64,000 bases of DNA from Lumnitzera littorea (lineage: Eukaryota; Streptophyta; Magnoliopsida; Myrtales; Combretaceae), in the NCBI GenBank assembly GCA_024138015.1, contig JAMXBB010000011.1, positions 84,744,685-84,808,684 on the forward strand, written 5' to 3'. Each line of letters starts with the position of its first letter. Position 1 is the stretch's first letter. Positions 12,440 to 26,689 of this stretch are shown here, one piece after another. The position numbers and the translations under genes are program-made. The notes under the pieces are model-generated. The model saw only the letters and a program-made list of their open reading frames with translations, was not told where the DNA came from and did no database searches.

Positions 12440-15400
12440 TTATTGGCAATAAGGTGAAACCCCAAGAAATGGTTCCAACCCAGCCAATTGATGTTGCAAG
12501 AATCTATAAACCGATTCTGTTGTCGTAGAAGCTATTCGGACAACAAGACCAGATGCCTGCACATAAAGAACCATTAGTGAGGACGTAGATCGTAGAGATG
12601 TCTTCCAATGAACTTGAGCAGATATATCTGGCATTTCTACCAACTTTACCATAAATCGGTGCCTTAAGCGCATTGAATTTTTCATCCAAATTATGGACAT
12701 AAAGGGCTTAAAAATGAAGATTGGTGCATTCATTAGAAAATGCCCCCCACAGATTTGACTAGATATATTATAAGCTCAGAATGCAGTATGCATGCCATGG
12801 CATATCCATAACATTGCAGCAGACATTTGTATATCTGAAATTGCAGTCATATAAAATATATTTTCAAAAGGGATGAAATACTCAAGCCGTTTAGTGGTAT
12901 TATGAATACTATACATCTCCCTATCGTCTCCTTCAGAACAGACTGAGAAAACCTGTTCTTTTTATCTGGTGGAGCAAATGTGTTCCAATTTTCGTTTTCT
13001 CAATACCCCTTGTGCAAGTACTCTCTAATTATGTATGAATTATCATCAAGTGCACTGAAATTCTTCTAACACTAATTCAGGCTCAACACTTCTAGAATGT
13101 AACATCATATATGATTCACATAATGAGCTACACTTCAAAGAAGTTTGGAGACAGTATAAAGACATTAGAAATATCAGTATTTCAAGATTAAGGCCATGAC
13201 AATAATGGATTCCAAGTTTCTGCAAAGCATATCTGGGGAGAAATAAGCTTCTAAAGTGGTACCTAAATAAATTATACATGCATGCAATGGGAAAGAACAT
13301 ATCTGATATAAGTCTACTTTATCAAAGCAGATGATCTAGTTGGAGCCACCAAATGAGAGAAAATTAAAAAATGTATATTAGCTTTCCAAGTCAAAGAAAG
13401 TTGAAAAGAAGGTTTGACTCAGAGTTAAAAAGCGCTTTGACCAATAGCAAATTCTCCATGCATTTATCATCTTGTATCTGGTAAACATAACACATGCAAA
13501 TATCAAATTGAACTTTGCATGCCAATGTATTGAAATTTAGCAAAACTACCTTAGGACCAAAGGAGCTGCAAGAAGCAAGAAATGCAGGTTTGTTAGAAAC
13601 ATGTTTTGATTTAGTTTGACAATTTGATGGCAAGGATGGAACCCTAAGTTGATCTGACATCATTTTCTTCACATTCTCTTGGACATGACACTGCAAGGGC
13701 CTCAGCTTTGGCCTACAAGAAAGCAACTATTAGGCTGAGAGTATCATGAATTAATTTGCTAAAAGTTGGATTACAAACACCTTCCCTCCCCCCAAACCCC
13801 CAACCTGACAAAAAAAAAAAAATGCTGAGAATTGAGAAGCATGCTCAACTGACCCTAACAGTATGACCATTGCAATGACTTGGTAATCCTGCATTTGCTT
13901 GGCCAAAGGAGTTATACCTCCTTCCTCCAGCACTACCTGAGCACACAGAAAGCCTTTATCCGACACTGACAAGGAAAAAGGAAACATTTGCATTGTTGAC
14001 TTATTGAATCAGTGTACCTAATAGAAACAGCTCTGTGCTATCCGTTATAGGGAAAGGGGAGCCAAAAATTCTTTTTACCATCAACAATTGAATTGGCAGT
14101 TGCACCTCAAGATTATAGTTTATCATCAATCCAATTCACATTTTTTCCATCTTTTCAGTGAATAAATCTCTTAACTTGTACAACTTAGATCTTAAGTAAA
14201 TTACTCGGTTAGCATTACCTAATGCATATCGGTTGATGAAGGTGAACTTCTCTTTTTAGATTCTCATTGAATAGCCATATTTATGTATCAGGCACAGAAA
14301 AGAATGATCAATATAAGTAGGGATAGCACAAAGAATCCGTTGTATCTCAAAGGAAGCAGGTTGAATGGGTAATAGAAACTTAATTTTACCGTATCAAGAA
14401 ACAACGGTTCATTGTCCTGCAATATAATGTTGTTGGTGCTCTTATAAAGATGAAAATCCCATTTTTCTCCCGTTTCATGGCGACCACTGGTAATCCAGTC
14501 CACTAAAACTAAATTGGAGTCAGACATAACTGTGAATATTTGCTTCTGCAAGTACCTTGCGGTGGAAAAACAAGTAACTGGATCTGGAATGACAACAAAA
14601 ATGGCATTGCTCCCAATCTCTGCCTACTGCATTAAGAGAAATCAGCTTAGCTGCAGCAATTCGATATCCCAAGATTGATGACATGGTTTAAGGATATGGA
14701 TGGGTCGTCAACCAATTAAATCTACCTCTAAAAATTGTTGGGAGCATTTGGATTCCAAGGACTTGTAAACCTGGAAAGCAAGATGATCTTAACCCTAGAA
14801 TTAGGATCTAAAACATGTAAGTGCAGAGAAGAGACTACCTTAGTGGAAGCTTGAGTCGTAAAGACAGCAGTGCATCCATCTCTAATGCTAAACTTGCATG
14901 AGATAGTGTCTCCCTAGACCAACACCAGCAAATAATAAAATAAAGAATTAAGAATTGAATGGAATTAATGCCATGTGTGATCTTCTCAGATTAGGATTCC
15001 AATTCCTGACAACAGATCTGATTTACTCATTTAGTAATAAAAATTAAGCTAGGGATGTGATTCCATAAGTAAACCTACTTCATAAAGGCAATGGAATTTC
15101 ATACCTTTTGTCAGGATTCTAGTTCCTAAAATACTCCTCAGCTATTCCAATAAACTTATCACTTCAATCTTCTCTCCGAACTTCACTCTCTCTTCCCCTC
15201 CCTCTCTACCTTTGAACTTCTTCCTCATCTATATCTATTTCTCTCTCTGACTTATGATTTTGACGTTTACATCAATTCAACTGAACCAAGTAATGGCACT
15301 CCACCTTGATTCTTCATAAATTAACAAACAATAGATTACTAATCAAATTCTAAGGAATAGGATTATATGAATTTGATTCTAGAAAATTAGAAAATCAATT

Positions 15401-15980
15401 TCTTGTTTGTTAAAAAAAAAAAAAAAATCAATTTCCTAAATTCTCCATCGATTTAACCTTTGGGACAGGCCTCTCCCTTCACCTCTCACTTCCCGGTGTA
15501 CCCAGTCACCAGGTTAACACAACCTACTGAAATTGATATGGTACCATTTGACATTTTGTAAGGATCTAACTATAATATGCCTCGAAAAATAAAACCCGAA
15601 AATAGTTTTTCTCGAAACAAACACACATTAGACAAAATGGAAAGTACGAAAGGAGGAAGGCATATACAGAGACAATGCCACCCCCGTATGTGAGACCGTA
15701 AATCCAAACAGCATCCACCTTGGAGGGTCCTGCCTACAAAAGGTGAAAATATATCAGATTGGTATTAAGTTTAAGGGAGAAAAATGAAGAAAGTTCCTTC
15801 TTTTAAAGTAGGACTAACCTTACTAGGAACAATGAATTTGAGGGGATACTTGGAGAAGCATGTGGTTACCGATGACTTCCCTCCGACATATTCAATCGCT
15901 AACTCTCCTGTTCTTCTACTTGGAGATGTTGATGTTGATGTTGACGACGATGATGGTGTTTTAGTTGTTTCTAATTCCAT
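12440..15980 (-). CDS. Urease accessory protein UreD, 8 exons
   Basis: UreD is a scaffold for UreF and UreG in the cytosolic complex that delivers nickel to apo-urease. Exons on minus, all with GT/AG borders and continuous frame: 15980-15819, 15733-15668, 14913-14839, 14770-14726, 14623-14390, 13936-13854, 13712-13550, 12556-12440 (stop 12442-12440). Together they give 314 residues, close to the length I recall for plant UreD. Family landmarks: GGKSSVTTCFSKYPLKFIVP in exon 1, AVWIYGLTYGGGIVS in exon 2, GCTAVFTTQASTK in exon 3, VVIPDPVTCF and SDSNLVLVDWITSGRHETGE in exon 5, QMQDYQVIAMVILLG in exon 6, GLVVRIAS and LEPFLGVSPY in exon 8. I chose the ATG at 15980 because family similarity begins about 30 residues later; an in-frame ATG at 16088 would add 36 unfamiliar residues. 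No stop or frameshift was found, so the gene looks functional. Exon 1 has a Ser/Thr-rich low-complexity leader. Confidence 0.93.
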
Positions 15981-17048
15981 TTTTTTGTGTGTTTTACATT
16001 TCACAACCTTCACGACACGATAGTACTGAGGTTGTGTGTGTAGAGAAGAAAAGAAGTGTGTGGGTAAAAGAGGAGCCGCCACATTCATTTCATGGATGGG
16101 TAAATGTTTTGCAGTTATTTAAACCTATGAATTTTGATAATTACCTTTTCTTGTTTTCAATTACCTATTAAACTTTACAAATTCTTATGATTAACTATTT
16201 AACTATATATATATTTTACAATTAACTATCTAACCCAACTACTACTACTATACATGACTCAAAAAGTTTATAATAGTAAATTCGCACATTTTAAACTTTA
16301 ATATTTTTTTTTTATAAAAATAAGTAAAATATACATTTACACTTTCAGGATCATTACTTTCATTCGGTGTAAATAGTTTCCTCTTGCAGTATGATTCATC
16401 ATACCTAAAAGGTAAAATTCGATTCAATTAATAAATATGTTTTGTATACCGTTGAATTGGTTTTCTTCATCCAAAATAAATCTTAACATAATTATATAAG
16501 TTTTAAAAAGTTCACAAAACAGCATACAACTTCCTGAAATCAAGTCCACGAAAGCAAGTTATTCAAAATCTCAAATATAACAAATTAAAATCCATAAAAG
16601 TGTGCACCATAAAATTTAATTAAAAACATAATAAAAAAAGGAGCCATCCATTTATTACATCACACTATTGAATTAAATTGAGTCATGTCCTGTTTGCATG
16701 TATTTCATGATATTCACATTCAATACAACTTATAAGAGCGACTATCCAAGAGTCAATATAGAAAAGAATTATTTAATATAAATGAAAAAGAAACAATATT
16801 AAAAGAATCGATAAAAAAAATCTATCATTGCATCAAAATAAATATTGCTTAGAAACATTGACAGTCCATTTACTTTACTGAATAGAATAAGGGGGAAATG
16901 TGATTAGAATTTCTAAGAAATATAATAAGAGTATAATACATATTATTTTATTTAGTTAGAGTAATAAACAATTTAAGAGTAAATACGTAATAGAACTTTA
17001 ATGACTGAATTACCTTTAATTCATTTCTTTTCTCAAGTAATTCTAAAG
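15981..17048. other. Upstream region of UreD
   Basis: AT-rich DNA in which the UreD promoter should lie. A TATA-like TTTAAATAA occurs on minus at about 16115-16123, upstream of both candidate start codons. No other gene is visible. The stretch 16200-17040 is low-complexity AT-rich. Confidence 0.4.
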
Positions 17049-17375
17049 TAATAGATGATGATGGTAATAGTTGGATACAGGGTGAAGACGATGGTAATAG
17101 TCGATAGCGATTACGAATGGTGGCAATGGTGATAGTTGATGGTGGCAATGGTGGTGGCGACAGCAGTTGATGGTAGTGGTGGTGGCTTGACAGGGTGGGG
17201 AAGGGTAATTACAGTGATAGTAGTGGCGATGGGCGACGGAGGTGGTGGCAGTGATAGGTGATGGTGGTGGCGAGAGTAACGGTAGTGTTAATAGCGATGA
17301 TGGTAGTGGCATTAATAATGACGATACGTGGTGGTGGTGGCGATAGTGGTCGGTAGCAGTAATAACAACAATAGT
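17049..17375. repeat. Imperfect GRT/GGTGGC trinucleotide microsatellite
   Basis: Dense irregular GAT, GGT, GGC and AAT triplets (units like gatggtggcaatggtggtggc). The same sequence style resumes at 20480-20570 after LTR copy B, so the array was split by that insertion. An open frame on the opposite strand (17043-17426) is a His/Pro/Ser-rich artefact of the repeat. Confidence 0.85.
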
Positions 17376-19708
17376 TGTCACGCCCCGAAACGATAGAGTT
17401 GTAACAGCCCCCGCCGTGTAAACCATCCTAAGATAGAAGTTGGCCTTACAACCGCTATCTTAGACCTGATCTACACAAGACGTCCACGACTAACCCGCTT
17501 TGAAGGAAATAGTTTATAATTTAAATAAATCATTTCTCTAAGAAAGTGATGAAAGATATATAAATTATAATACAATTATTACAATTAAGGTTTACAAGAT
17601 TTCTCCGTAATATATTTCCTAGTTATTACATTATTCAAAAATGAGAAGTTCTAAAGTAAAAGCTTAAACCTTAAAAATATATTTATTCTTCACATGTTTT
17701 TCCTCACTCACAAGGATCCAACAGTTGCTAGCTTCAGAGTAATTGGAATCCGCTTCAGAGTAATTGGAATCTGCTTCTTAGCCAGCACCTGCACGATGTC
17801 TATAGGGATGTGAGCAACCACAGCTCAGTAAGTTAAGACGGAGGACTTAAAACTATACCAGAAACACATCAAGGTTTTCAATCACTTATTAGATGCAATG
17901 CATGTGCAAGCAAATGCCATTGCACGACGTTATCCGGCCCGTCGTGAGATTAGAGAAATTGCGCCTGCTCTAATCCGGATTGAGGAGTTGCCGTTAATGC
18001 AACAGCTCACGACCAAACCCAAGCTTGTGTAATGGAGACCTTGCTCCTCCCATGACTACCTTCGAACCACTGCCTTCACCCTCGCCGCGACCTCCTCTCC
18101 TGTCACTTAGTTTAACTGAGGATGAAGAAGGGACCATTTTGCAATCCTGCGCTATCCCTTTCGAAGGGGTCGGTATTTGGCCGGAGAGTCCTAAGTCCCT
18201 TAACGGGTTGCCATGCATGTCCGATTATGATTACTGGTCGGATAGTTAATTAAGTCCAGTTTAGGATGATCAATCCTTACATACAATTCATACAATATGT
18301 GCCAAAGCAACAAACAGAATCATAGCATCACCCATAATCAAGCACATGCACACATTCAACTATCTAACAAGCACAACCAAGCATAATCTTAAGCCTCCAA
18401 AATACAGCATCGTATTAATCCCAACTTACCTCGACTCCTCGCTCAATCACTCGAGGTCCGATTTGTTCAGGCCATCGCCGATTATCCCTATAACACGAAC
18501 GTGGTTTCAGCTTTTCATATAAATATTATAAGTTCGTTTTATCCTACAACGCTTATTGTTAGGTTTTGTTTAAGGTTTAATATGCCTAATTATCTAGGTA
18601 TTAAGTCTTTTACCATTATTTTAGGTTTAGGGTTAGGTTCAGGTTCGGTTTTTGTATCGATTTCTAAATTAGGTTTTTAGTTCGATTTCTAAGTAATGTT
18701 TTCGATTCCATCCCTAAAAATCCATTTCAATCCATAATGTGAAATTAATCACATCACTTCCCGATCTCCTAAATACCATCATTACCCTTTGTCAGTGTTT
18801 AATTTACTCGATACACTTAAATCCATATTAGTGTACCGAATTCACTCCTAATGTGATAAATTTTTACATTTTTCATATAATTCCATAAATTCAAGTTTCC
18901 TATCAGATTTATTGTGCATTTTTATTATTCTCAAAATATCAATTTTTATTATAATATTTTCTATTTATTATATTTTCAAAAATTACACATTATGCATTAT
19001 TGCATATTATGCACATAATACATTTCTAATATTTCTATTACACTAATTACCATCTCTAAACATCAATTATTATTTCAAAATGTCTAAATCCATCCTAAAT
19101 CAGATTTTACTCCAAATTTCCCTAATTTACAAAATTAACTATTTTTTTCCTATTACTTATTTATTACATAATTAACCTAATAATTACATCTAACACCCTA
19201 AATGCTATAAGTATCATACTCCATCAGATCTTAACATCCTAAAACATCTACTTATTCACTAAGTCAGTAATTAATAATTTAATTACTTAATTAATCTTAA
19301 ATTACCCATTTTATGCCTCATTTTAGGACCTAAAAATTATCTAAAAATTTCAAAAATTAATTTTTGAAAAAGGGCTTCATAGCACTATTCTATATCATCT
19401 GAGTAATCTACACAAAAATTTTGGGCTTGAAACTACACTCCTAAGGTCATTTATTTCTAAACCGAAATGTGCTCGGTTTTGCACGATTTCTTAGGGATCA
19501 TATATTACAGAACATAATTTCATCAAAATAATATTTTTCCTACAAACTACATACAAAAATATCCCAGAATAACAAAATTCATAATTTTCTAATTATATTT
19601 ACTATTTTTACAAAATTACACAAGATTCGGGCTGGAAATCGGACTCACCGATTTGGGTGGCTCCGGCCACTGCGGGCTGCCGTGGCCTTGTCGGCCAGCC
19701 TGGGCGTT

Positions 19709-19733
19709 GCCACCACCGTATGGTGGTGGTGGC
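19709..19733. repeat. GC-rich hairpin in LTR copy B
   Basis: GCCACCACC and GGTGGTGGTGGC arms around GTAT. The hairpin of copy A is at 2838-2863; in copy C the region is degraded into plain GGT repeats (about 39800-39860). Confidence 0.7.
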
Positions 19734-19895
19734 CGTTCACTTCCAGCTACTCGTCTGGTAAGGGTTCCCTTTAAATACCCTAACTGTACAGTTTTTCTTA
19801 TTTTTTTTATTTTCTGGATTTTCTCTCGAATTTTCGACTCTCCCTAATTTTCTCACTTTCCAAACTGTCCAATTGAGCTCTGTAAATTTTTTCCC

Positions 19896-19904
19896 TATTT
19901 ATAG
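19896..19904 (-). promoter_or_regulatory. Predicted LTR TATA box, copy B
   Basis: CTATAAATA on minus, at the same LTR position as in copies A and C. Confidence 0.6.
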
Positions 19905-20484
19905 ACATTTGCTGTAATTAATATGCATTAATTTGACAAAACTTTATCTAAATTCCTTGATTTTTGGCTTTAAGTTGTTCAATTTTTATTGGCTAATTTT
20001 TATTTTGCAGCTTTGGACCTGCCATGACCTTATCTTGATTCATCTTATCATCTTCTGATTTTTTCTTATTTTTCCATAATTATTTTATAATTTTCTTTAA
20101 TTATTTGCTTAGTTTTTTGCCAAATTAGGTAATTACGCGTATTTTTATCAATACGTAAATACATGTAGGGTACACGTGAACATTCCTAAATATTATTTTG
20201 GTCATTCTAAAATTTTTAGTATACATATAATTTATTAGTTATTAAATTACACATTTTGCATTTTCAGTAATTAGCAATTATTATGCTTAAAATTTGAAAA
20301 TTTTATAGTCTCCTATTTTACTATTTATTTTCTTAAACTTAAGTTTACGGGGTCATTTTTACTAATATTTCTCTCAATAGTTTATAATTTGGGTGTGATT
20401 GGATCCTTTAGCCGATCGCCCTAAACCTTGGGTTCTAAGTTCAATCTTACGGTTACTTGGCTGAACTTTGGGGCTTACAATAGT

Positions 20485-23400
20485 GACGGTAATAGTCGGT
20501 GGTGATAGTAGTGGTGGTTGGTGGTAACGATAACAATAGTGGTGATGGTCATTATTAAATTAGTATGAGATTATTTTTTGGAAAAAATGTGAAATTTTAT
20601 AAAGGGTTATTTTTTTATTAAATTAAGGAATCCCTTTCAAGTAATAAGAATTCTTAAGGAATTGCGATTCGAAAATAAAAAATCAAGTGAACACTATAAT
20701 AAGGAATAAGTGGGGAAATATAATTTCAATTCTCCTCAAGTGAACGAGACATAAATTTTCGAGTCTTGAATGTACAACTAATAGATAAGGGAGTCTAAAA
20801 CCTTTATTTAGAGATCTTGAACAATTGAATTTACTTTTTATCTAAATGGTTATTTGATTTTTGAGGCTTTAGAATAAAATATTTATTTGATCTCTTCCAT
20901 AAATATTAAATGAGGTGGCATCAATGAGTACTATTTATAGATTCCTGAGCTTGATGATATATGCTATATGGTTTTAGTGATTAATGGATGAGATGAAGTC
21001 TACTTAACGAATAGTTGCATTGATGAGCTTGCATAGGCTTAAGGCATGTGACCATCCTTATTAGGTACATGAGCTTACATGAAAGAGAGGTTGATAATAG
21101 ATTGACTTATACCCTATTACTAGCACATGTAGTCCAATCCAAATTCCTACTAATCTTAGCCCAATATTGTAATGAAGCTAATTTAGTCCTTTGCATGTAT
21201 CACATACTTTGAACAATTAGAACACAAATTTTATGAATGTATAAAGAATTAAGATCTTATTGTACAATCTTATCTAAAGAAGTGGGCATATATTTTGTCA
21301 AAAAGATAATCGTTATCCTTCTAATTGGACAATAGATGGAGACATAACATATTTTAATATGGAATTCATGTAATATATGAAAGAGGAGATGATAAATGAC
21401 ATCACACAAAAAGAAACTATCCTATACGAGACAAAGAAGATGAGATTCTATTAAGCAAAGTGCATCCCATCACATGGAAAACTACCAAAACACTTGAATC
21501 TCCACTTTAAAGCATCACTTCTCAAGGGATATAATTATAAAATAGATACGAGACATGACACATAATAATCAGTATCATGAAATCTCTATTGAAAGCACAT
21601 TCAATCCCATATTTTGTAATATCATTTATCTCTTCACAATAAACTCATATATGAAAATTAAGAAAAGAGATTTTAAAAAATGGTAAATGGACTTATGTTA
21701 ATTTAGTTATTGGAAGAAGTTGAAGTAGCGTTGCAATACTCTTTCCTTAAAGTGGAGTTATTTTAGGAGAGATCGATAGAGCGCATGAGCTAAGTTAGGT
21801 TAAGACTAATCTATCAACTTATAAAAGAAAAAAAAATACAAAGAAAAACTTTATTAAATGAGTTTTTAATTGGTAATGGTGTTGAACCTGAATCTAAATA
21901 TGTTTATGGATAGGTCTAAACATTCTGATCCATTTATTAATCTCATCAATTTTATCAACTCAAACCCACTTATAATTGTACCTTATCATAACTAGACTAG
22001 CTAATCATGTGCTTGATTACCCAGTTAGCTACACTTCCCTCTTTGTCTCCCTTATTCCGGGCACCTCTTTAATTTCTTAACATAAGATACATCAATTTTG
22101 ATGTAAACTAGATTGCCTCTCGATGTAGATCATGAGCAAGAATAGGTCCCAATGAGAATGTGTTTAAATTTTTTTATGGATGTTAATGATTAAAAGTGAT
22201 TTTTAGGAGTTTTTTGTGTTTTGATAAGAAGAAAAAGTAAACATATGAACGAATCATAAATATACATTAGGTATCATTCTAAAAATAAACTGGGTTTGGA
22301 TCAAATTGTCAATTGATACGATTTACAATTTCCAAAAACAATCTAGCGTGTTATTTAGATTTCAATATTGTGCATGGATTCTAAATAATGTTGTTCCCTA
22401 TAATTCTAAGATTGAGAAGAACACATGGGAAAAAAATAGAAGGCATTTTCAATACTCAACAAAGGACCTAATTGTCTCTCAACAATAATTTTATACTCAC
22501 TAAAAAATAATTGTTTCTAATTCCACTCTATTATGAACCACTCTTATTTATAAACTAATCAAACAAATCGTAGTAACTATGAAAAGGGATAACATACAAG
22601 GAAATTAAATAAGGGAAAATAAAAACTAGAAAAAACAAATTAGCTAAATTTGGGGCCTTAGTCAACCATCGCTCCAACTTTCACCTAATCAACTTCTTAG
22701 TTGGCTTCCTATCATGATAAATGTCCACAAACCTTGTAGCCTTCTCTTGGATCATCCCTTTAGCAACATTTTAAGCTTAGATTCCCAACGTTACTACCTT
22801 GGCAAAAATTTATTATTTAATCTACTTGTTTCACCTAAAAACACTAAAATACCTTATCATCATTCTTGAAAGAGTCGACGACCTCAAACCATATTTATCT
22901 TCCTATTGTGCTAACTTAGCCTCCTAAAGAGCACATGTGTAGGCCTTATAGGAACTACATCATAGATGACCTCATTTATAACTATCCATAGAAAATAAAA
23001 CACAAACCTACTTATGAATATATATCATCTGATGGCTATTATATTAAGGTAAACCTTGGATGTGTAATTGTTTAAAAGCATATTGTTAGGAATTAAGCTT
23101 CGGCCATATCAATAACTAGAGTAAGATCCAAAAGGATTGTAATAAAGGTGCCAAATGAAAAGGAAAGAGGTTATATTTAGGCCTTTGAAGGATGTATAAT
23201 GTTATTGCATGATAAGCAAGATTTTAAGCATGAACATGATAACTTTTTGCAGAATTAGTTGTTGCCAATTGATAAGTATCCAACTCCTATTCGAGTGGTA
23301 AAGCATTGCCTAATGACTATAAAGCTTAAATGCCACCAACAAAATGTACACTCCTTCTCGTATAGATAACAAGCTCCTATTTAATCAATAGGCTAATAGC

Positions 23401-24299
23401 TATGCTACCATTCGATTGGTACAAGGAATGCTAATAATCACAGAAAGCCTATGGCTAGCAATTCAGCCATTATCCCGATGGCCAACAATAACAACAAATT
23501 TATAATTCTGAATTAGCCTTATAATTACTCTTTAAAACATTATCTTGTTTCTCTTTTGCCCTTTGTTATTGACTAATAAGGAATTATAGTATATTAGCAA
23601 CTCATTATTGAGCAAGCATTTACTTATTCCATGCTTCATATTGGCTTAAGTAAGCATAATATGATCTTGTTGGTGACTTATATCTAAGGACAATTATACA
23701 TATCCGTAATCCGAAAACCTTACCAAAAAAAAAAATTCCATTTATGTGAAATTCTTGATTGTGTTTTGGTTGATCATAAAGTAGGGCACATCATATTTTG
23801 TTATTATAGCCAAGGTTTGACGTGGGTTAATGTTTATGAGTGGTTATGTGCTTACAATGTGGTAGTTTGGGGTATGCGGGTTGTCGAGTTGGCATGAGTG
23901 TAAGAAGAGAAGAGGTTAAATCTCGATGCTTACCAAGTGTTTGATTAATTGACTCAATAAGGTAAGGTAAACTATTTTCCCTAATATCCATCATGATAAT
24001 AAACCCTAATTCAAGATGTCTAGTGAAAGTATCCATGGTAGTTTTAATGGAGATATGAACTAAGGTGGTAGTGCTAATGGTAAAAGGAAGGGAGTGATTG
24101 CACTTAAACAATCACTAAACAAGCTTTAAGAGAGTTGATAAAAGCTCTATGAAATTTAATGGTGAACTAAAACAATTGGGTGTGGGCGTTGGAGGTATGA
24201 ATAGATGGTACATGTAAGGTTATGCATAAGGAGGCCAACTGATTAGAGGAAGGAGGTACTAACAAGTTTGATGATGAATGGGAAATGAGAGGTAATCAA
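20485..24299. other. Gene-free AT-rich region
   Basis: The first ~90 bases continue the GRT microsatellite. The rest is AT-rich with no frame long enough or familiar enough to call. Small open frames at 22306-22488 (plus) and 23827-24111 (minus) have no recognisable domain. The part beyond about 23,000 could be the 5' part of the decayed Ty3 element that follows, but no LTR could be recognised. Confidence 0.4.
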
Positions 24300-25842
24300 T
24301 GAACTAGAAGAATGGAGACCATAAAGTTAAAGATATTACCTTTTCAAGATAACGGGTTAGTAGATACTTATCTTGATTGGGAATATAATATCGAGAAAGT
24401 ATTTGAATATAATGAATATGATGACGCAATTAATGTTAGATTGGCGACATTGGAATTCACAAGTTATGCAGCATTGTAATCGGAAAATGTTTTCAATCAG
24501 AGGAGAAGACATGATGAAGGGAAGTTGATATTTAGAGAGAGATAAAACAACTCTCACATAAGTGGTTTATTCCCAATTGTTGATGCTTAGAAATGTTTAT
24601 GAAGCTACAATCTCTTAGATAGGGAGGGCTTAATGTGAGAGATTATCTAAGGGACTTTGAGATGTTCATTATCTATTATAAGGTCATAGAATCAAAGGAG
24701 AAAGCTATATAGCTTAGATTATGATAGGGTTAAATCTTTAGTGTTGTGAGTTGTAGAAAATTGATACTTTAGAGAAATTATTCAGTTAGCATTAAAGGTT
24801 GAAACCAATGAAAGAGGAGTCAATTGAGGATACTAATATCTTCATTAAAACTGGTTGGTCTTCGTAGATTTGGAGGGAGCGATGAGAGGAAGAATGAGAC
24901 TGGTATTATGACTAAAGGAGCTAATAGAGTACGGAGGAGAGGTAATGGGCGAGTTCATAGGTATGATAACAATAGGGGAAAGGCTCTTGTTAGTCTTAAG
25001 TCAAGGATACAAATCGACAACTAACTGGTTAAAGGAACAATTAAATTAAATGTTTCAAATGTCTAGGTCATTGACATATGGCTGTTTAGTATCTAAACCT
25101 TGGAGTTGTATTTGTAAAAGGAGAAGTACATGAAATGGAGACTAGGAGTAGGGATGAAAGAAAGGTACATAGGAAGATGTAGAGGAGGTACTTAATGAAT
25201 ATGATGATGAGAAAGATGGTACTCTTATAGTGGATGGTAAGGTTATTACCTTAGTGATTCGATGTATCTTGAGCATCAAACTAGCTATAGAGAATGAACA
25301 AAAAGATAACCTCTTTCATAAGTGCCATGTTAAGGAAGGCTAATATTACCAATTACGCCACATCCTCATCTTTATAAATTACATTAGCTAAGTGACAAAG
25401 GGCTTATATATGTCATTAGGTAAGTGAGCCATTGGTTTTTACTCATGATAAGTACAATGATGAGACTCCTCTAAGATGTGGTGGCTACGAGTACTTTACG
25501 TACCCTATTAGGAAGAGCATGGCTGTTTGATACGAAGGTTTTCCATAATGGTTACTACAACACCTATAAATTCCAAAAGGATGGTAAGAAAGTGTTAATG
25601 AAACTTATAGGCACTAGTAAGGTTAAAACTACATAAGTAGATATGACTATGTACAAGAAGAAAACATATTTGATGATGTAAAGTAAAGTGATAAATGTGA
25701 TCTATGGCGAAAACTAACGTTCCTAATGAAGATTGGACAAGCATTGGGTATTGATAGCCAAGCCTTTTGTAATATAGCAACTCTTGAAAGAATTTGAAGA
25801 TGATCTTTCTAACAAATTACCAAGGAGATTATTGCCTATGAG
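24300..25842 (+). pseudogene. Decayed Ty3/gypsy gag-protease remnant
   Basis: Plus-strand pieces of a Ty3/gypsy polyprotein lie in order. The gag core is at about 24310-24550 (IKLKILPFQDNGLVDTYLDW, then FEYNEYDDAINVRLATLEFT). More gag follows to about 25020. A knuckle remnant (CFKCLGH) is near 25055. The protease and linker region ends in RAWLFDTKVFHNGYYNTYKF (about 25520-25575), then LLKEFEDDLSNKLPRRLLPM at 25776-25840. Stops and shifts are frequent. Family knowledge: these motifs lie just before the reverse transcriptase in plant Ty3 polyproteins. The sequence is cut at 25842 by the hAT-like MITE and resumes at 26690. It is not the same element as the chromovirus at 5453-10899: it lies on the other strand and its gag sequence is unlike it. 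Confidence 0.8.
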
Positions 25843-26681
25843 TAGGGCCGAGCAAAAAAAACCATGAACCGTAGATTGAACCGAACTAAAAAAAGGGATT
25901 TTTTAACGAACCGTTTGGTTTCGATTTAATTTGGTTATATATAAACAGTTTGCGGTTCGGTTATCAAACCGAACCAAACCATTTTGAGCCGAATCGAACC
26001 ATTTGGTTAAATAAAAATAATTTCATATAATTGTTTAGTTTTTTTTTTCATTAATTTTCGTGGATTTCGTTAAATTTTTCATATTTTCTTCTTCTTCGTC
26101 TTATTTTTGGATAAATTATTAAAATTAAATTGAGTAAGTTCCATTTGAAATTTCACATTGAGAAATTTTCTTTTTCTAAATTGTCATTTTCTTATATGTT
26201 TTCAAATTAAGAGTCTTGTCTTGATGCTTTTTACGTATTTCTCTTTTTTTTTTCGGTTTTTAATGTGTCTTTTTTATTTTTTTCGTATTGTTTTTTGATT
26301 GGTAGCTTTACTTTTCCCTCCTCATTGTTTATTCATTAAAATGGAATCTCTTATCATTGTTCAATCAAGCTAAGTTTGTTAAGATTTTGTGTAATTTTTT
26401 ACTAAGTATCATTACATATAATAAATTTATGAGGAATTAATTGGAAGCATATGAAAATTTAATGAAAAAGAAAATATGTTATTGGAGATAAATATATTTA
26501 GTGAAAATTTAATATAAATGATTCGAATCAAACTAAATCGGTTTTAATCACGTTCGAAAAATTTATGAACTGAACTATATAGTTAGGTTCAATTCAAAAA
26601 AAAAAAAAACAAACTATTATATTAAATTTGATTTGATAAGAGGAGAACAAACCATACTAAATTAAATTGTGTCTACCTCTA
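25843..26681. mobile_element. hAT-like non-autonomous element (MITE), 839 bp
   Basis: The ends are TAGGGCCGAGCA on the left and, read inward from the right, TAGAGGTAGACA. Flanking 8-bp direct repeats CCTATGAG (25835-25842) and CCTATAAG (26682-26689) differ at one base. An 8-bp TSD with TAGGG-type ends is the hAT hallmark. The interior is non-coding, with many aaccgaacc / ggttcggtt motifs near the left end, a pattern I recall from abundant plant hAT MITEs. It interrupts the Ty3 remnant. Confidence 0.8.
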
Positions 26682-26689
26682 CCTATAAG

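Larger units (their letters stand above)
17376..20479 (-). mobile_element. Solo LTR, copy B, with 5-bp TSD ATAGT
   Basis: This 3104-bp block starts TGTCACGCCCCG and ends GGGGCTTACA, with the perfect duplication ATAGT at 17371-17375 and 20480-20484. TG...CA ends plus a 5-bp TSD and no internal region define a solo LTR, formed by recombination between the two LTRs of one insertion. It is collinear with copies A and C. The minus-strand TATA box at 19896-19904 indicates leftward transcription. Read on minus it starts TGTAAGCCCC and ends CGGGGCGTGACA, termini I associate with Tekay/Del-type chromoviruses (inference). The best-conserved part relative to copy C is 18010-18215. Confidence 0.9.
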